From: Talpa occidentalis
Taxonomy: Eukaryota > Chordata > Mammalia > Eulipotyphla > Talpidae
Direction: 5' to 3'
Assembly (NCBI RefSeq): GCF_014898055.3
Contig: NW_023605194.1
Span: 99,579,258 to 99,643,257, forward strand
Length of the DNA: 64,000 nucleotides
Below the pieces are notes generated by a model. The model saw only the letters and a program-made list of their open reading frames with translations. It ran no database searches and was not told where the DNA came from. Below, in pieces: positions 1-12,440 of this stretch. Within the stretch, counting starts at the first letter, position 1. Every line of letters begins with the position of its first letter. Both the position numbers and the translations under genes were made by a program.

Positions 1-745
1 TCTGTGAGCCTTGGCATCCCACATGGGCAGACCATGTGGGCTGAGGCCGGTTGTTCCTGTGCCTTTATGCCATATCAGGTTGTTCTCCATCAGATGGATG
101 CAATGGATCGACTTGCTGCCTTGCTGGACATCCTGACCCTGCCCATGGCTGGGACTAACAACTTTCCAGGCAGTGGATGGTGCTGGAAGGCAGACAGTGG
201 AGCTTTCCAGACTGGCTCCCCCCACCCCCCTCCCTATTTCCCCCCAGTAATCCAAAGGAGAACTATTGGGAGTAAAGGGAGCTGAAGAGCCACCATGAAG
301 AGTTTAAAAAGCAGGAAACATGTGGGCCATTCTCTTAGTGGTTGGCATCTGTTTGCCCTCTGGTCCCGGAGCTCCACTTCTAATGGTGGGTCTACCTCCT
401 GCACTTTTCACCACATGCTCAGTCCTGGCTCCCTGTTTCTGATTGGCTGTCCTGCTCCTCCCACTTGGCCTGCCCTGGCTTGCCGCGTGGCCCAACTGCC
501 ATCTTGTATGTCCAGCTCATGCTTGGACTCCAGTCTGTATACCAGAGACAGTACCTGGGATAGCACAGACTGTATCCTGGCCCATACAGTCCCTCCTTTG
601 CTCTCTCTCCTCTCCCTTTTTTCACTACGTATGTAAATGAGTTTTGTTGTTGTTTCTTCCTGTGTGTCTGTTTTTGAGTCATGCCCTGAAGTTGTAAGTA
701 CATAGCTGAGGATCCACCAGCTGGGTCATTCCCCTCCCACCCTAA
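1..745 (+). mobile_element. Possible endogenous retrovirus LTR or 3' end
   Basis: This stretch is richer in GC than the DNA after it. It is pyrimidine-rich and ends in a U5-like segment (about 630-743) finishing 'ccctaaca' before the sequence becomes AT-rich. That profile is typical of an LTR, and the left boundary would lie outside the window. Several overlapping short frames run through it on both strands (for example 4-285 and 295-636), but none resembles a protein I know. I saw no AATAAA signal and no TSD. A decayed gene 3' end is the alternative. Confidence 0.3.
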
Positions 746-1269
746 CATGGATTTTCTTTGTTTCATTAGTTCTTATTTTTCTCCCTAATATGTTGATATT
801 TTCTGACTGATCCTTGGTTTAAATTTGCCATCTACTTAAATGAAAATGATCCAATGTAGTCATTTAACCTGAATGCAATTAGTCATAAAAAATTTTCCTC
901 CCACTAGCTTTTGAGGAGGAATAGGGGTGGAGTATGAAATCACTGGGCAACCATTTGAGAGACCAATTCATGGATGTCAGCAAGGAGCAAGCAATACTGA
1001 AGTCAGAGATGGCAAAACAAAATTGAAGCCTATATAACATTTTGCACAGTACAGCAATCACATTTTATCATGAAAAGTAAAACTAATCACTACTACAATT
1101 CACTTATAGGTCAATGACAAGGGAGAGCAATGCTGGCTTCCCCAACCTCCTGAAGATTGCACAACTTTTTCAAAGGATATCAGTTGCAGGACTGATTGTA
1201 CAATTTCGTGCCTGGGAAAACGTAGTTAAGTTGCACTGAAAGTAGAGGGACCCATACCTCTTGTTTCCT
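746..1269. other. Unassigned AT-rich sequence
   Basis: No gene, splice-site pair or repeat family was recognised here. The one open frame (879-1061, minus) has no recognisable features. Confidence 0.6.
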
Positions 1270-1862
1270 CTCATGAAAACTGGTCCAGCCCTCATGAAAA
1301 GCAGTATGAAGCTATCTAAAAAGATTCAAAGTGTGTCTGCCATTTGACCCAGTAATTCCACTCCTAAGCATCTTCACCCCCAAATTCAAAGATACTAACT
1401 TGAAAAGCAAGTTGCACGCCCATGTTTACTGCAGTGCTATTTATAGTAAGCAAATTATGGAAATAACCTAATTTCCCCCAAACAGATGAGTGGATCAATA
1501 AAATGTGGTCATATACACAATTTGTAGCAACATGGATGGAGCTGGAAGGGATAATGCTAAATGAAATAAGTCAGAAGGATAATGATAAATACTGGATGGT
1601 GTCACTCCATGTGGACCCTAGAGAAATCAAACTAAGGGCCAGGTAAAGACAAGTTCAAAAACCAACACTTGAAAGCTGAGCATAAAACTGAAACATCTGG
1701 AGGGGAGGGAATGGGAGAAGGGTGAAAACAGAGGGAAGGAAGCACAGTGGACAATGGTGGTGGACTACAGGTGATTTGGCAGTGGTTGCTCTATGGTAGT
1801 GAGACCTGATGATTGGGGATCCTAGTGTTACCTCAGTTAAAAAATTAACTTATAAAAATACT
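1270..1862 (+). mobile_element. L1 LINE, 3' end (end of ORF2 plus 3' UTR)
   Basis: The stretch contains hallmark L1 ORF2 C-terminal wording: 'gccatttgacccagtaatt', 'atgtttactgcagtgctat' and 'aacatggatggagctggaag'. A purine-rich 3' UTR and an A-rich end follow. The reading frame is broken by indels and stops, so it is a dead fragment truncated at its 5' end. It is the same L1 subfamily as the fragment at 13735-14331: both carry the same 3' UTR text ('aactaagg...gataaagacaagtt' type). This copy lacks part of the segment around the 'tactcagc' motif, so it has an internal deletion near 1520. Confidence 0.9.
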
Positions 1863-2218
1863 AAATTAAGGATTATGTAATAGGTCTGTGGGCCTGTACA
1901 CTCGAATTATGACAATGTCCTGAAAATCAAACAAAACTAAGGATCTCTTCTAAAGATTACAACTAAAGGATGTCATAACTTTAGACTACATGTGATCCTT
2001 GCTGGATCCAAGGTTTTATAAAATATAGCTATGAAGAACATAATGAGCATTTACAGACATTTTAATTTAGACTGATATGAGGTATCAATATTATATTAGT
2101 GTGGAATTTCCTGAAATGATATATATAAGTTCATTATGTAGGAGAACAACTTTATTGTTTCTTTTTGCACTCTTCCACAAGCTTGAGTATCTTTTTTGTT
2201 ATAGTAACCATGCTTTTT
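1863..2218. other. Unassigned AT-rich sequence
   Basis: AT-rich DNA between the L1 end and the first duplicate block. Nothing was recognised. Confidence 0.6.
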
Positions 2219-2354
2219 AATGTTATATAAATTTAGCTATACATCATTATAAATAAATCTTAGTATAATACATTTATTCACCAAAAATGTGATGTGAAAT
2301 ATTTAGTGGTTAACTCTCATGAGGGCTGCAAATAAGTATATTTGAAATGGCAAG
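2219..2354 (+). repeat. Direct duplicate block D1, copy 1
   Basis: About 136 bp that reappear in the same orientation at 5173-5309, with roughly nine in ten bases identical. Both copies read through 'gtggttaactctcatgagg' and 'tatatttgaaatggcaag', and similarity stops abruptly on both sides. It matches no repeat family known to me. It is either a local duplicative insertion or two copies of an unrecognised element. Confidence 0.85.
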
Positions 2355-2460
2355 ATATAGTCATTTATTATTTAACTCTAAAGTAATAAGGGCCCTGGAG
2401 TTTTGGGGGGAAACTCACAAAATGCATTAACACCCACTTCCATTCAAATCTGCAACTAGT

Positions 2461-2728
2461 GGGCCTCCCTGGGTGGTGCAGTGGTTGAGCGCTGGGCTAC
2501 AAAGCTTCCCGCAGCCTCTGCATGCCAGTTCGATCCCTGGCTGCCGGTGAGGGTCCCACGTGGCGCGCAGACCTTTCCTGCCACGCCCGCTGCTCCCCTC
2601 AGCAGTGTATTTCATCAGTCTGCCTGTTCTGCTCCCCACTCTGGCTCTGGTGAATTTTCTCACCCTCCCGCACTTCTGACTGTACCCAGTGCTTGTATAA
2701 ATAAATAAATAAATCTTTAAAAAAAAGA
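2461..2728 (+). mobile_element. tRNA-derived SINE, type A
   Basis: This is a complete copy. The tRNA-like head starts 'gggcctccctgg' and contains an A-box-like segment and a B-box 'agttcgatccc'. A unique body and an ATAAATAAAT tail with 'aatctttaaaaaa' follow. A perfect 14-bp target-site duplication, 'aaatctgcaactag', lies at 2446-2459 and 2729-2742. This shows L1-type retrotransposition into older AT-rich DNA. Open frames across this and the other SINE copies are chance translations of the element. Confidence 0.95.
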
Positions 2729-2742
2729 AAATCTGCAACTAG

Positions 2743-5172
2743 CACTTGTGCTCTAAAATGAAGCACAAACTTTCTGAAATGATTTTGTCTTAATTGGAAA
2801 GTGAAAAGAATCATGCCTACTTCTAACGTTGCAGTGCTATTAAGTGAAAACTGTGTGAAATTACTTTGTAAAGTGTTAGGTGATGTGAGGTTTTCATCCT
2901 TCTTTTCTTCCTAATTATCATCATGCTAATATCATCAGCATCTACAACTTGCTGCCATTAAACTTAATTAAAATAAAGTCACTCCATGGTCTAGGATGCA
3001 AAATAGATATCAGTAAATAAAAAAGTGTGTGTCCTTTTGACTCTATAAAAATGCAGAAATTATATTTAAAGCAATCATAATATTGCATTATGTGAGTCAC
3101 ACCCAGTTATTTGTTATATCCCATATTTTTGTTCTAATAATGATTAGTGACTCTATGTCTATATAGAGAAAGGTGATAACCATCAACCAAACATAATAAT
3201 TGCTATCAAAATATAATAGGTTTAGGAAACACTGGTAATTTTTCCCAGTGATTATTTCAACGATAAATCAAAACAATCCATAATTTAAAAATAAAAGGCA
3301 AAGAAGAGCTAAAAGAAATAACTTTTCAAGGTCATTTCCAAAACTCTTTTTAAGAGTTTGAAAAAATGCCATCATGGTTTTTATAGTAAAGAAGCACAAT
3401 AATTTGGTAAGGATCAATGTGACTTTTTTAAAGGAAACCAGAGGACTGTAGTTTGTTATTGGTCTGGATGGTAGAGGGACTGCAGAGTGAGAAATTTTGC
3501 TGTACAATGTCAATGTCAAGTCAAGTGTGGCCCTACAATACCATTCCTAGATAAGTAATTTTTATAACTTTCACAAGTGATCTTATTGACAAAGTGGGGA
3601 GTACTTGAAACTCTAGATGATGATTTATGAGAAATCAACTATACCATATAGAAAAGTATTTAAATGACCCATTAATAAATGGAGGAGCAGGGAATAAGGC
3701 TCTCTGTCATATGTTATTTTCTTCTTTCCCCAGAGTCTTGTGGGGGTGGAAGGAACAGGAAATATTCGGGCAGAAATGCTTTAAGAGGAAAATATAGCAC
3801 TTTCCCTTGGCAATTTAACAAAGATTATTTTCTATCCACCATTAAAGAACTAGATATTTCCTTCTGGCACATTTTATTTGAATTCAGCAACACTTATGGC
3901 AGATAATAAACAAGAAAGTGCAGATAAAAACTGAATAAAATTCCTATTATATTAGAATAAGAAAGACAAATGTGTAGCAAATAAATGCAACACAATGGGA
4001 AACATACAATATAGTTACAGGACACAGATATTCGAGGGTAGGGAACTATTTTATGAGGCAGAAACCAGAGGTAAGGGAAGGAATCATGACGTATGAGATA
4101 TTTGAGTAGGTTTAGAAGAATAAAATAAATTTATTTAATGGATTTGGTGAAGGTGACTGAACTCTCTAGACAAAGAAATTACATGCACACAAATCAGAGT
4201 TGCCATTGTGCGTTGAAATCGATAACCCAGGGTGACTCCTAATTACTGTCTCTAAATGAACAAGGCAAGAAATCAGATTGAAGAGAAAAGTTCAAGACAG
4301 AATACAATGATAATTTACATCAAAGCAGGGGAGTAACATAATATATAAATTGATAGTGGCATATTCAAGATGAAAAATACCATTAACAAAGTTGTAAAAG
4401 TTGACTGCAATCTCATTTTATTTGAGTTTATCTGAGTATCAGACAATAATATTTTTCTCTGATTTTTTTCTTATAGATTAATCAAATACTCTGTCTTTTG
4501 TTTATTAAGCTCCTCTTTACCTTTCCAAATTATATTTGGACAAACCTTTGTTTCCAAACCTTTTACTGCAGAAAGAAGATCATAGAAATAAGGAGGGTAG
4601 AGTTGTAGTAATCAGTTGACATATTTGGTCAACTTATTTGTTTGTTTGTTTTGATCAACTTATTTTTATAGTAATTTATACCCCAATAATGTTTTGGACT
4701 TTAAAAGAAAAATGTAAAATACTTGAAGTTATTACAAAATGTTATTTATTGAATATCTTGATTATCTCTTAAGGGCAATTTGTAAGTCTATATAATTTTT
4801 ATGTAGCTTCCTCGAGAACTAATTTCCTTTGCTGCAGTGGCTAGTAGCCAGTAAATTAGACTTAATAGTGACTCACAATAATTATATATGTATTTCTAAA
4901 ATGAGACTGATTCTGTAGACAGTTGGAAACTATTTTTTTGAAAGGAGGCTTAGCATATAATTAATGAATCTCTGCTATCTTCTTGTAGAAAAACAAGTGA
5001 GATGAAAGTTTTATAAAGTGTATCAGTCAAGGGCTTAGCAATAGCTTGAGAAATATTTTCTTTTGACAAGGAATTTTGAGAAAAAACATTGTCAAAAAGA
5101 TGTTTATTCCACAATCATGACACTTTCTGTGAAATTGCCTCTGAGTTCACCAATTTATTGCCATGGCCTGAC
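2743..5172. other. Unassigned AT-rich sequence
   Basis: About 2.4 kb with no recognised gene or repeat family. Open frames at 3268-3519 (minus) and 3679-3906 (plus) have no conserved-looking motif. Nothing resembles a promoter or a pair of splice sites. Confidence 0.55.
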
Positions 5173-5309
5173 AATGTTCTATAATTTTAGCTATACATCA
5201 CTATAAATAAATCTTTGTATAATACATTTATTCAACAAAAATGTCATGTGAAATATTTAGTGGTTAACTCTCATGAGGCCTGCAAATAAATATATTTGAA
5301 ATGGCAAGA
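5173..5309 (+). repeat. Direct duplicate block D1, copy 2
   Basis: Partner of 2219-2354, about 2.95 kb downstream in the same orientation. The differences are scattered substitutions. No poly-A tail, terminal inverted repeat or TSD is visible at the edges, which argues against an ordinary SINE, LTR or DNA transposon. Confidence 0.85.
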
Positions 5310-5805
5310 GATCTGTGCATGCCAGGAAAAGTAAACTTGAGGATATTTTCTGAAACAAAATTTTTCAAGTGGTAATAGATTAGCATGTCATTAATATAGA
5401 TTATATTAATATGTTTTAAACTGAGAAAAGTTGTGTTATATTTATGAATATCAATACACATCCAAAACAATTGGTACTTTTATAAAATTTGTTAATATTT
5501 TATAATTTTGAATAAAGTATTTATAAACTCAGAAATGTAAAAGTAAGAATTAAACTATAAAAACTCCTTTACATTCACTCATTCATCCTAGCTCTGATTA
5601 CTCAAGGTTGACATAAAAAGTTCTGCTTTGAACTCCATCCAGAGTTTAAAAAAAAATGTATTAATCATGTTCCCATAGACTGGAGTGTTTATAACAGATT
5701 GTATAGAATTGCCGTGTAATACCATCTCTTTCATACAATTTACCTTTATTTATTTTAGGATTGTACTTTTTGAACATATGGCTCTAGGACTGGAGGAAAG
5801 TATCT
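5310..5805. other. Unassigned AT-rich sequence
   Basis: No gene or repeat family recognised between duplicate D1 copy 2 and the next SINE. Confidence 0.6.
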
Positions 5806-6084
5806 TCTTTTTTTTTTTTTTTTAAAGATTTATTTATTTATTTATATATACAAGCACTGGGTACAGTCAGAAGCGCGGGAGGGTGAGAGAATTCACCAGA
5901 GCCAGAGCGGGGAGCAGAACAGGCAAACTGACGAAATACGCTGCTGAAGGGAGCAGTGGGCAGCAGGAGAGGTCTGTGCGCCATGTGGGACCCTCGCTGG
6001 CAGCAGGGGAATGAACCGGTGCTGCAGAGGCTGCTGGCAGCCCCGCAGCCCAGCGCTCAACCTCTGCGCCACCAGGGGAGGCCC
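5806..6084 (-). mobile_element. tRNA-derived SINE, type A
   Basis: A complete antisense copy. It begins with a T-run (the poly-A tail), then 'tttatttatttatttata' and 'caagcactgggtacagtcag', and ends at the head complement 'caccaggggaggccc'. No clear TSD was found. Many CpG sites survive in the body, suggesting moderate age. Confidence 0.93.
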
Positions 6085-7679
6085 TAATTTGATTTACTTT
6101 TAATTATGAACAGCAATAAAGAAAATGATGTACCTGGTCTTTGAAATACCTGCAACCAAGCCCCATTATCTGGTCCATTTTGCAATTAATCTTCTCAACT
6201 TTGACAGCATCAGTACTTTCCTTTAAACTCATCCAACTCATATTACTTACAAATGACAATAGAAGAAATTATATTATTTTGAATAATAGACTATCAAGGA
6301 GTTCTTTTGTCATATTTCTGCAAATTAAGCTAAGCTCATTGGAAGATTTTTTAAAAAAATTATCCTAAAAAATTATAAGTTAGGTAATTATACTAAATTT
6401 ATCACCTAAATCCTCTGAATCTTCCAAAGAGATCTCAATAATGAGCTCTGAGTTGCAATAGAAAAGAGATACTTCTGGTAAGATTGACTAGAACTTATGA
6501 ATTATTTGAGATAAATAATGTTGAATAAAGAGAGTCACCATTAGTCACGTTAAGAAATCAGTCTTCATGATAACATATTTAATGTGTCTGTATCTACTTA
6601 CCAGTCTTGTCAGCTACTATTATAAATCATTTGGGATCACACACTCAGACATCAGTGAAATGTGAAACTACTGCAGATTTTAACAGTTTTACAACGTACT
6701 TCAAATTTCCCAATCATATTTATAACGGGATTTTTTTTAAGTCGTAAGACATTTATTGTCCTCTTTTGACTCCTGAAAAATTATACTTTCAGAAAGAATT
6801 AATTTACAGTGCAGAGCATTTTTAACACTCCAAGCGAAAGCACAAAGCTCTAGAGAGTCCGAAGTCATCTGGCATGGAAAGAGAAGTTAGTGCCTTGTAG
6901 CTAACTGCTTTGAAAACTGAATGTAACTTAATGTTTCTAAGTATGTAGAAAACTTATGGATATTTTAAAAAACTGATGGTGAACATAGGGCACGATAGAA
7001 AGTTTTGAGCAAGTGCTATAGATAGCACTTCATTATGCAATCTACAGAAAGAAGTTGGTGTTTTGAAACTGTTCAAGGATGAAGTTATAGAATGTATGTT
7101 GCTAACTAAAGAAGTCTGGGAATAATCTGCTTAGTGTTATATGAGACCAGTGGGTAGGGAGAGTGGAAGTTAGTTTCTACTGCTCTTTAATCTGGTTGAG
7201 AATTGAAGCATTCAGCACCAAAATCTCTTTTACTCTCACCAGGGGCTGATTTACAACAAAATTGTTCTGTTTTGTGTCTTTTGACTTTTCTTCACTATCA
7301 CTGTTTTTTCTTACATATAAAAATATGGTAAATACTTCTAATTTTTACTTCATAACTCCAACATGAATATCCTTTGTTTTACTCCAAACATTTACTTTAT
7401 TTGAAATCAATTTACCAGAAAAACTACCTTCAATCAATTTTTGAAGCCACTGATTTCTTATTTTGACTAATAATATTTCCCAAACTCTTATTTTCACCAA
7501 GAATCAACTAGTTATAAAATGCACATATGCATAAATACACCCACATAAGCTGCAACATAAAATCTTTGTTGAACAGGCATGTCTATCATTTGGGCCTTAT
7601 TCTCTCATTATTATTCATTTTTCTTGCATTTCCTGTTCCTTCTTATTCCTCCCACATCTCTTAATTCACATTTATTTGT
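6085..7679. other. Unassigned AT-rich sequence
   Basis: About 1.6 kb without a recognised gene or repeat. Short open frames (6141-6368, 7579-7788) have no recognisable content. The last part (from about 7560) may be a more degraded upstream part of the L2 fragment that follows. Confidence 0.55.
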
Positions 7680-8015
7680 CTCAATGTGTTATTTTTCCTT
7701 TGACTACATAGAGGACTCCCCTTTTCTTGTGCAGCTAGTTTCTACATTTTCTTCAAACACACTTTTTCATTTAAAAACCTTTTCCTAATGTCTAATCAGA
7801 TTTAGATGTCACTTATGTGGTTGTGTATTCCCTTTTGCATAGATATATCATGGTATTTAGCACTAATACTTCATTATTTATTTATATTTCTAAAGATTAA
7901 AAACTAAGTTTAACTGATTTTGTGCTTTCAGAGTCTAGCACAGTCTGAGAACTATAGTAGGTACTAAACAAATGCATTTTTATGTCTATATGTAATGAAT
8001 AGATTGAATGTTGAT
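7680..8015 (+). mobile_element. L2 LINE, 3' end (decayed)
   Basis: The order of segments is that of an L2 3' end: a 'ggtatttagcac' segment near 7852, then 'agtctagcacagt' and 'tagtaggtactaaacaaatg', then a GAATGAATAGA-like terminal repeat near 7995. It is old and heavily diverged. Confidence 0.65.
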
Positions 8016-9447
8016 GAATAGAAACGACTCTTAGGAAACTAAACAGTGCAAAGTATTATTTACTGAAATAGAGAATTGGAAAATATTTGGGAAAAATATA
8101 ATGAATTTGGTCTAAAATATGTCTGATGTGCTTAAGAGAAATCCAGTTATGTGTGGTCAGCAGGTAGTTACCGGACAAGTTACGTAATTTCCTTTATTTA
8201 GAAATATGACCAAATATATTATACACCAGTGAAACTCCATGCTACCTTCAAAGACACAGTGGTCACAGGAGAGTGCCTAGAAAGAATTTACACTCCTGGA
8301 CAGCTTCAGTCAACTTCCTGTGGTTTGTAGTAGTATTTCATAGTCAGAGGGACATAGATAGAGATTATAGGTCTTCTTAACTATCTGTCATCATTAATTC
8401 CCAAGCTGTTTGGAGTTTCTACACCTGGATCTACTAATAGAACGAGTGGAATGTTTTCTTTCCTTTTTTTTTTTCCTCTTTTTGCATATTTGTCCCTTAA
8501 GGTAGGCTGGGGTAAACTTTCTCCATGAACACATTTGTCTTTTATATTTGTTTGGAGTACATGAGTCGGCTGCAGCATTGTTTCTTTCAAAAAGCCTGTG
8601 ATAATTAATTCAACATTTATTTAGTGCTAGAAGGAAATGGGGAAGAAAAAGGGTTTTAAATATGCAAAGTTTTGATAGTGCTTTTTAAGGAATTACTGAA
8701 TTTCTATGAAACAATGTATATAGTCTTTGTGAGAGTGAGTGTGAAAATAGAGAATAGTTTTCATCTTACTCATGGATTTTGTTGCTGGCTCTGAATTCAA
8801 CAAACCCCAATGTACTTAGTACATTGTACTAAGAGTGCTTAGTAATTTCCTCTGTGGCAAATGGTTTTAGCCCCCCAATTATTTTACTTAGCAAATAAGA
8901 GAAAATAAAGAGGTGGTCATGTTAAAGATATGTTTAATCAACTCTTCTCTCCACCATACATACCTTTATGTATGTTAAAGTTGTCAAATAAAATGGATAA
9001 ATGACATAAGAAGAGAGGTGATTATTTTCATTTTTCAGATTTATGTTCCTAAGAGTTCTTTCCTTTTGATAGGAGGATGTTTGAGAGTAAATATCTCATG
9101 AGCATTTAGACCAAGAGAATTATCCTTTGAAGAATTCTATGTAAAATTGGATGTGAAGTTATTCTCTTTTGTTTTGGTTAGCACAGGGTATTTTTATCAA
9201 ATTGGAATGAGCTGAAAAATGGGCACCTAATTCATTAATTTCAGGTGTTTGGATCTTCCCCAAGATAGGAATCATACTTTCATCAATGATTTTTGGGTTA
9301 TTCCCTATTATCTCTTTTGTTCGCTAGTCCTCCTTTTATACAGATGAAGTACTCTGTAGCCATTGCTCAGTGTCTAAGTTAAATTTAATACTTTAGTTAA
9401 TACTTTACCTTATTATGTCCTTCCACAGCTTAGAGAGAATAGTTTAA
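8016..9447. other. Unassigned AT-rich sequence with a small palindrome
   Basis: No gene or repeat family recognised. A 19-nt palindrome (9-bp arms, 1-nt centre) lies at 8815-8833. Confidence 0.55.
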
Positions 9448-9460
9448 AAGTATTGTTACA

Positions 9461-9742
9461 GGGCCTCCCCGGTGGCGCAGCGGTTGAGCGCTGGGTTGCG
9501 AAGCTGCCTTGGCGCCGGTTCGATCCTCGGCTGCTCCCCGCCACCAGAGGAGGGTCCCACATGGCGCGCAGACCTCTCCTGCCGCCCGCTGCTCCCCTCA
9601 GCAGTGTACTTTGGTCCTCTGCCTGCTCTGCTCTCCGCTCTGGCTCTGGTGAATTCTCTCACCCTCCCACACTTCTGACTGTACCCAGTGCATGTATAAA
9701 CAGAACAAATAAATAAATAAAACATGAAAAAAAAGAAAATAG
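9461..9742 (+). mobile_element. tRNA-derived SINE, type A, 'gctgctccccg' variant
   Basis: A complete copy with a perfect 13-bp TSD 'aagtattgttaca' at 9448-9460 and 9743-9755. It shares diagnostic differences with the copy at 55276: 'cggctgctccccg', 'ccaccagaggaggg', 'tttggtcctctgcctgctct' wording and a tail starting 'gtgcatgtataaac'. These two form a sub-branch of type A. Intact CpGs and the clean TSD suggest a fairly recent insertion. Confidence 0.95.
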
Positions 9743-9755
9743 AAGTATTGTTACA

Positions 9756-10549
9756 TATAACAATATTATTTTTTGGTTTTTGATGCATACATAACACAGA
9801 GTTTTGAGTAGAATGGGGGGAGGCATTGCAATTTCCCCAAAGCCTTCTGTATCACACTATCTTTTCAGGGAATTACCTAGGTACCAAATATCTTGTTTCT
9901 TAGAATTACTTTGGACAAGTTTGTTTGTGTGCATGAATAGAATTCCTAGTAGGCTACTTCATTAAGGGCTATAGAACTTGAGCAAAATTTCCAGAATGTC
10001 ATTGCTTTTTAGATTATAAACATAGTTTTCTTTTCTTTCTGAGTTTGGGAATACATCCTTCTGACTCTACAAAAAGAATTCTTTAGAAAGAAAAATGTTT
10101 TTTTTTCCCTTTATTAAACATGTTATGCTTCTCCAGAGCTTTCTGGGGCACCAGAAGAAAGTTTTAAGAGATGTAACAAAAACTGCTTGATGAAAATGGT
10201 GGTTCTTTAAACTATTATTTATTATTATTATTATTATTATTTATTATTATTTGCCTTACCATATCTGATATTGAGGGCATGGAATTCAGCAGATAGTTGA
10301 CTACAGAAGATACCTAAAAATGGTATACAATTGGAAAGATGATAAAATCCACATAGTCTAAGTTATCTTGGGAAAACAATATTCATGTTTTAACGTAACT
10401 AGCCCTGCATCGCTTTACTTGTGGTAAATATATGCACTCATATATCACTTTCTCTCTCATGAAAACCTACTTTACAAGTAGAATAAACCTCTCTGGGGGT
10501 AGAGGGTACACTTAGTATCACAGATATTTGATTCATTGGCTGGTGAGTG
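9756..10549. other. Unassigned AT-rich sequence with an ATT microsatellite
   Basis: No gene recognised. It contains the trinucleotide repeat annotated at 10208-10252. Confidence 0.55.
10208..10252 (+). repeat. (ATT)n microsatellite
   Basis: About 45 bp of ATT units, interrupted by extra T residues ('attattatttatt' pattern). Confidence 0.95.
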
Positions 10550-10735
10550 GTTTTATTTATTTTTATTTAGACAATATTGATTTATAACATTGTAATTGAT
10601 TCAGAAATATAGGATCCTACCTCCTCATGTGTATGTACCTTATCATGCACACCACCAAGGTACCCTCAGCCCTCTACCATATCCATTGTGCCTCCTCCCC
10701 ACTTTCCTCCAACCCTTAGCCCCTCTGGTCACCTA
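10550..10735 (-). mobile_element. L1-like 3' fragment, antisense
   Basis: An A/T-rich segment ('gatttataacattgtaattg') is followed by a pyrimidine and CACC-rich tract ('cacaccaccaaggtaccc', 'ctcctccccactttcc'). The same arrangement occurs at 55660-55865. It resembles the antisense of laurasiatherian L1 3' regions. The family assignment is by resemblance only. Confidence 0.5.
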
Positions 10736-12309
10736 AATTTTGCAGTCAGATTTCAGGGTTTGTTTTATTTTGGTGGTGTCTGCCTCTATGTTTTGTTTCT
10801 CTGTATTACATAAATCACCAAAGCCACAGTGGTATTTGCTTTTGAAGGCAGCGTTAGGGTAAGTGGTATATATACACTGTGTCTTTTTAATTTCAAACAA
10901 TAGAATAAAATGAGGGCATTTCATCATTCACCCAAATGTTTCTAAATGGGAAAATAATAAGCACCATATAAAGAAAACATCCACAAAGAACTGAACAAGG
11001 ACAAACATAGACCCATTATTTAAGGACAAAATGACAATAGCACAGAAGAAAGGAACATGCCACGTGAATACATGCATACTTGATCCATACTTGAAGGCTG
11101 AACCTTCTAAGGAGGTAGTCAAGAGAAACTCATAAACAATAAACATTATTGGCAAAAACCTTGGGTAGAGAAATTGAGATTTTCCCAGAAATAATCATTT
11201 TTTTGCCTATGCTTGACAAGTAAGCTTAAAGGTGTTGTGACATAAGCATTGAGTCAGAAGAGTGCAGAGGTTGTAATGTTGAAAAAAACATCATTTACCG
11301 GGGACACTTAGGTTACCTGACACTCATTTTTATCCATCTTAAACAAGAGACTATGTGTACAACTTCAACTACTACTTTCTATCACCACTGTACACTGCTG
11401 GTTATGTCTGATAGATACTGCATTTTACCACAGCACATGTGTTTGTTTGTGTTTGTTGGAGAGACTTTGAGACAGGTGCAGAGAATAAATCCTCTTCTGC
11501 AACCCAAAACTCATTGTTTGGTATGTGTTTTGATACAAATAAGAAGGAACATAAGACCTACAAAAAGAAGAAAAAAATTAATCTTCTTAACACTAATTGA
11601 CTCTTTTCCTTAACCCATTTTCTTCATTGTCCTTTTCTTCCAATAAAATTTCCCACCTTTTACCCCTCCTTGGGGTACATTTTAGATGTCTTCCACATTA
11701 TAGGTCTTTAATTCCTAGTAAACACTTGATTGCCTTTCATTTTGGCTTTTTATTTTTCAGTTAACAGAAATGGCATATTTTCCCTCTTCCTAGTGTCTAT
11801 TTCACGTTGACCTCAGCAATCAGTGTCTGGTGCATGCATGCATATGTGTTTAGTTTTGGGTTTTATAGGTTTATTTATTCAGGTTTTTAATGGCTCTGGT
11901 TTGTGAAATTGGGTATGAACACGGTGTCAAACTCTCTAAGTGAAGTCTGTAGTTATGAATAATTAGGTTATTGGTGTTCTTAAATTTTGATTTCTTAACA
12001 CTTCTAATAACCTCCATATTTAAAATATTTGAACAACACCTAGCAACATCCTTTAGGCAAGTAGATACCTTACACTAATCCATTCATGTACTCAAAAATA
12101 CGATGAGAAAAGTACATCAATAAAGGCAAAATCTCCCAACTTTTAAAAAATTTACACTTTTGATTTTTTAAACAAATATTTACCTATTGTCAACAACACT
12201 CTAGGAGATCTATATATAGCATTTTACATATATTATTTTAATATACTGCAATAGATGGACATATCCTACTATCTTATTGCATATTGATATTTAATACTTC
12301 CTAAATGTC
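10736..12309. other. Unassigned AT-rich sequence
   Basis: No gene or repeat family recognised. Open frames at 10733-10927, 10928-11155 (minus) and 11353-11613 (plus) lack recognisable motifs. Confidence 0.55.
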
Positions 12310-12440
12310 ACAGCATTTTTCTTGCATTTTCTCATTTGCAATTCAAAACTTCAGTAATTATAGTAATTATTTTTAGCTGCAAGAATTAAAGTTCAGAGAG
12401 TCATAAAGTCATAGAACTATTACAAGAAAAATTTCAGGTT
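12310..12440 (+). mobile_element. MIR SINE fragment (weak)
   Basis: The segment 'agctgcaagaattaaagttc' with 'agagagtcataaagtcatag' follows the order of the MIR core (gaggaaactgaggctcagagaggt...). It is heavily diverged, so the call is tentative. Confidence 0.4.

Noticed and set aside
4..766. Several open frames at the left edge (up to 115 codons)
   Set aside because: Overlapping frames on both strands in LTR-like, GC-richer DNA, with no recognisable domain and no frame clearly preferred.
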